Source: Pseudomonadota bacterium
GTDB lineage: Bacteria; Pseudomonadota; Gammaproteobacteria; Steroidobacterales; Steroidobacteraceae
Length of the DNA stretch: 64,000 nucleotides
Assembly: GCA_018241525.1 (NCBI GenBank)
Contig: JAFEDR010000010.1
Coordinates: 372,001-436,000, forward strand
Reading direction: 5' to 3'
Of the stretch, positions 56,664-64,000 are shown in pieces. The notes beneath the pieces were generated by a model. That model ran no database searches, was not told where the DNA came from, and saw only the letters and a program-made list of their open reading frames with translations. Made by a program: the position numbers and the translations under genes. How positions within the stretch are numbered: the first letter of the stretch is position 1; each line of letters starts with the position of its first letter.

Positions 56664-56716
56664 GAGTTCAATAAGTTAACACGCATGGCGCGCCATTCCC
56701 ACCCTGCGCGGCGCGC

Positions 56717-61996
<5,280 letters not shown>

Positions 61997-62010
61997 GCGC
62001 CGGCGCCGGC

Positions 62011-62970
62011 TCAGGCCTCGCGGAACGCGCCGAACGAATCGAGGCGCTTGCCGCGCTGCTCGAGCAGCTGGTCGACCGGGCGGGAAGCGAGGTCGTTGAC
62101 CGCGCGCGACAGCGCCTCGCGCAGCGCCGCGGCCATCGCCTGCGGGTCGCGGTGCGCGCCGCCGAGCGGCTCGGGCAGCACCTCGTCGACCAGCCGCTCG
62201 CGCAGCAGGCGGTCGGCGGTGATGCCCATGGCCTCGGCGGCGAGCTCCTTCTTGTCCGCGCTCTTCCACAGGATCGAGGCGCAGCCCTCGGGCGAGATGA
62301 CCGAGTACACCGAGTACTGCAGCATCAGCAGCCGGTCGCACACGCCGATCGCGAGCGCGCCGCCGGAGCCGCCCTCGCCGATCACGCAGGACACGATCGG
62401 CACCCGCAGCTGCGCCATGTCGAACAGGTTGCGCGCGATCGCCTCGCTCTGGTTGCGCTCCTCGGAGCCGACGCCCGGGTAGGCACCCGGCGTGTCGATC
62501 AGCGTGACGATCGGCAGCTGGAAGCGCTCGGCGAGGTGCATCAGCCGCAGCGCCTTGCGGTAGCCCTCCGGCTTGGGCATGCCGTAGTTGCGGCGCACGC
62601 GCTCCTTGGTGTCGCGGCCCTTCTGGTGACCGATCACGATCACCGGCCGGCCGTCGAGCCGCGCCGGGCCGCCGACGATCGCCAGGTCATCGGCGTACAT
62701 GCGATCGCCGTGCAGCTCCTCGAATTCGGTGAACAGCAGCGGCAGGTAGTCGAGCGTGTACGGACGCTGCGGATGGCGCGCCAGCTGCGCGACCTGCCAC
62801 GGCGTCAGGCTCGCGAAGATGCTCTTCGTCAGCACCTTGCTCTTGGCGCGGAGCTTGCCGATCTCCTCGGCGATGTTGATCTCGGCGTCGTCGCCGAGGT
62901 AGCGCAGCTCGTCGATCTTCGCCTCGAGCTCGGCGATCGGCTGCTCGAAGTCCAGGAAGTTCAGGTCCAT
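62011..62970 (-). CDS. accA: Acetyl-CoA carboxylase carboxyltransferase alpha subunit
   Basis: Half of the carboxyltransferase that forms malonyl-CoA for fatty acid synthesis. The 319 residues begin [19 protein letters not shown] and contain [18 protein letters not shown] and [14 protein letters not shown]. It lies 46 bp downstream of dnaE, as in E. coli. Confidence 0.97.
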   Translation of the reverse strand: MDLNFLDFEQPIAELEAKIDELRYLGDDAEINIAEEIGKLRAKSKVLTKSIFASLTPWQVAQLARHPQRPYTLDYLPLLFTEFEELHGDRMYADDLAIVGGPARLDGRPVIVIGHQKGRDTKERVRRNYGMPKPEGYRKALRLMHLAERFQLPIVTLIDTPGAYPGVGSEERNQSEAIARNLFDMAQLRVPIVSCVIGEGGSGGALAIGVCDRLLMLQYSVYSVISPEGCASILWKSADKKELAAEAMGITADRLLRERLVDEVLPEPLGGAHRDPQAMAAALREALSRAVNDLASRPVDQLLEQRGKRLDSFGAFREA

Positions 62971-63016
62971 GGGAGCGGCACGGTTCCAGAGGCGGCCGGC
63001 GCCGTCAAGGGGGGCC

Positions 63017-64000
63017 TCAGCCGGTCATCTTGAGCGGCAGCGTCGTGACCTGGCCGAGCGCGCCCCAGGACGACAGGAACTCCTGCTGGTCGCGCGGATG
63101 GTAGACGAGCTTGAGGCCGTCGCTGCCGAAGGGCCCCGCGAGCGCCTCGAGCGCCGCACGCGTCGGTCGCACGTTCCAGTCGGCGGCGAGCTCGAGCAGC
63201 ACGTGCCCGGCGCTGCCGGCGTAGTACACCGCGACCGCGCAGCGCCCGCCGCGCACCGGCTTGAGCGCGGCCTCGAGCGCCGCCAGCACCACGCCATCCT
63301 CCTGCCCCGCCGGCCAGCGCAGCAGCAGCCGCCGCGCCTGCGTCTCGCGCGCCTGCTCGAGCGGCGTCAGCCGCTTGGCCGCGAGCCGCCAGCCCTCGAT
63401 GAACTCGTCCCAGCGCAGGCCGCCCTCGACCAGCAAGATCGCGTCCTTGACGATGATCTCGCGGTGCTGCTGCAGGACCTCGTCGAACAGCGACACCTCG
63501 AGGCGGCCGCTGCCGTCGTCGAGGATCAGCGTGGTGCGGTTGCCGCGGCGGCGGATGTCGAGCACGAGGCCGCCGACCGTGACGCTGCGCGGCGCCTGCC
63601 AGCGCCCCTCGCCGCCGCCCGCCGGCCGCGCCGGCACGAGCTCGCCGATGCGCCCCGGCGCGAGGTACTTGAGGTCGTGCGCGTAGGCGTCGATCGGGTG
63701 GCCGCTCAGGTAGTGACCGAGGGTGTCGCGCTCGTGGGCGAGGCGCACCGCCGCCGGCCAGTCGGGTTGCAGCACGAGCCGCCGCGCGGGCGCCGCGACG
63801 CTCGCCGCCGGCGTCGGCCCGGCGTCGAACAGGCTCGCCTGGCCGAGCGTCGCGGCGCGGGTGCGCTGCTCGCCCGCCTGCATGGCCGCCGGCAGCTCGG
63901 CCAGCAGCGTCGCCCGGTTCGGCCCGAGCGCGTCGAGCGCGCCAGCCTTGACCAGCGCCTCGAGCGTGCGCTTGTTGACACGCGTCAAGTCGATGCGCGC
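63017..64000 (-). CDS. dnaE: DNA polymerase III alpha subunit, C-terminal part
   Basis: The 3' third of the replicative polymerase gene, cut by the window edge (the frame is open through base 64000). The visible 328 residues cover the end of the helix-hairpin region ([18 protein letters not shown]), the [18 protein letters not shown] motif, the OB-fold ([34 protein letters not shown]) and the tau-binding C-terminal domain. The gene starts outside the window. Confidence 0.96.
   Translation of the reverse strand, partial: ARIDLTRVNKRTLEALVKAGALDALGPNRATLLAELPAAMQAGEQRTRAATLGQASLFDAGPTPAASVAAPARRLVLQPDWPAAVRLAHERDTLGHYLSGHPIDAYAHDLKYLAPGRIGELVPARPAGGGEGRWQAPRSVTVGGLVLDIRRRGNRTTLILDDGSGRLEVSLFDEVLQQHREIIVKDAILLVEGGLRWDEFIEGWRLAAKRLTPLEQARETQARRLLLRWPAGQEDGVVLAALEAALKPVRGGRCAVAVYYAGSAGHVLLELAADWNVRPTRAALEALAGPFGSDGLKLVYHPRDQQEFLSSWGALGQVTTLPLKMTG

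Noticed and set aside
56685..56696. 12-bp palindrome ATGGCGCGCCAT between ftsB and eno
   Set aside because: No loop to form an RNA hairpin and no neighbouring promoter or U-tract; could be chance in GC-rich DNA.

Overview
The window is a dense, very GC-rich chromosomal core segment of a gammaproteobacterium. Gene order supports this. yceD-rpmF-plsX-fabH lies divergent from maf, as in E. coli. The lolCED - exbBD - msbA - lpxK - ycaR - kdsB - ptp - rne block follows the Pseudomonas arrangement. recJ-rpfE beside prfB-lysS is Xanthomonas-like. dnaE-accA-tilS-pyrG-kdsA-eno-ftsB-ispDF-truD and surE-pcm-nlpD are standard gammaproteobacterial neighbourhoods. A Xanthomonadales/Nevskiales-type lineage is the best guess, made without a database search. 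I saw no tRNA, rRNA, CRISPR array, insertion sequence, phage or toxin-antitoxin locus.

Layout. 0-3.9 kb: a hybrid histidine kinase with a coupled Hpt protein, then an L,D-transpeptidase. 3.9-9.3 kb: a small tryptophan-repeat ORF, the fatty acid/phospholipid/L32 operon, maf, carbonic anhydrase and rluC. 9.3-12.4 kb: rne with a 0.5-kb structured leader. 12.4-22.7 kb: envelope biogenesis (LPS: kdsB, lpxK, msbA; energy transduction: exbBD; lipoprotein export: lolCED) with a membrane-anchored GH1 glycosidase inserted. 22.7-27.3 kb: a small exported protein, mfd and csiV. 27.3-43.7 kb: a 16-kb run of tightly packed minus-strand genes. It runs SDHAF4-like gene, sdhCDAB, sdhE, rpoE-rseA-mucB, a DUF836 gene, then lepA-lepB-DUF4845-rnc-era-recO-pdxJ-acpS-rlmD-nagZ and a degenerate GGDEF gene. 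43.9-50.5 kb: ygfZ, lysS, prfB (programmed frameshift), recJ, rpfE and an Mth938-like gene. 50.5-64 kb: nlpD (no rpoS beside it), pcm, surE, smr, an enoyl-CoA isomerase, truD, an IspD-IspF fusion, ftsB, eno, kdsA, pyrG, tilS, accA and the 3' part of dnaE.

How it works together. Most genes are housekeeping and are translationally coupled through four-base NTGA stop/start overlaps (19 clear cases). The most notable regional logic is a succinate dehydrogenase cluster that carries its own maturation factors: an SDHAF4-like protein, SdhE, and the folate-dependent Fe-S protein YgfZ divergent beside it. This cluster runs directly into the envelope-stress sigma factor operon. A good sigma-E-type promoter inside sdhE could let rpoE escape from sdh control.

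Other points worth a look: an IspDF ORF with a strong internal ribosome binding site, a terminator only 29 nt upstream of pyrG, near-leaderless promoters for yceD and lolC, a candidate RNase E autoregulatory hairpin, and convergent gene pairs whose stop codons sit inside palindromes (three share a CTAG).
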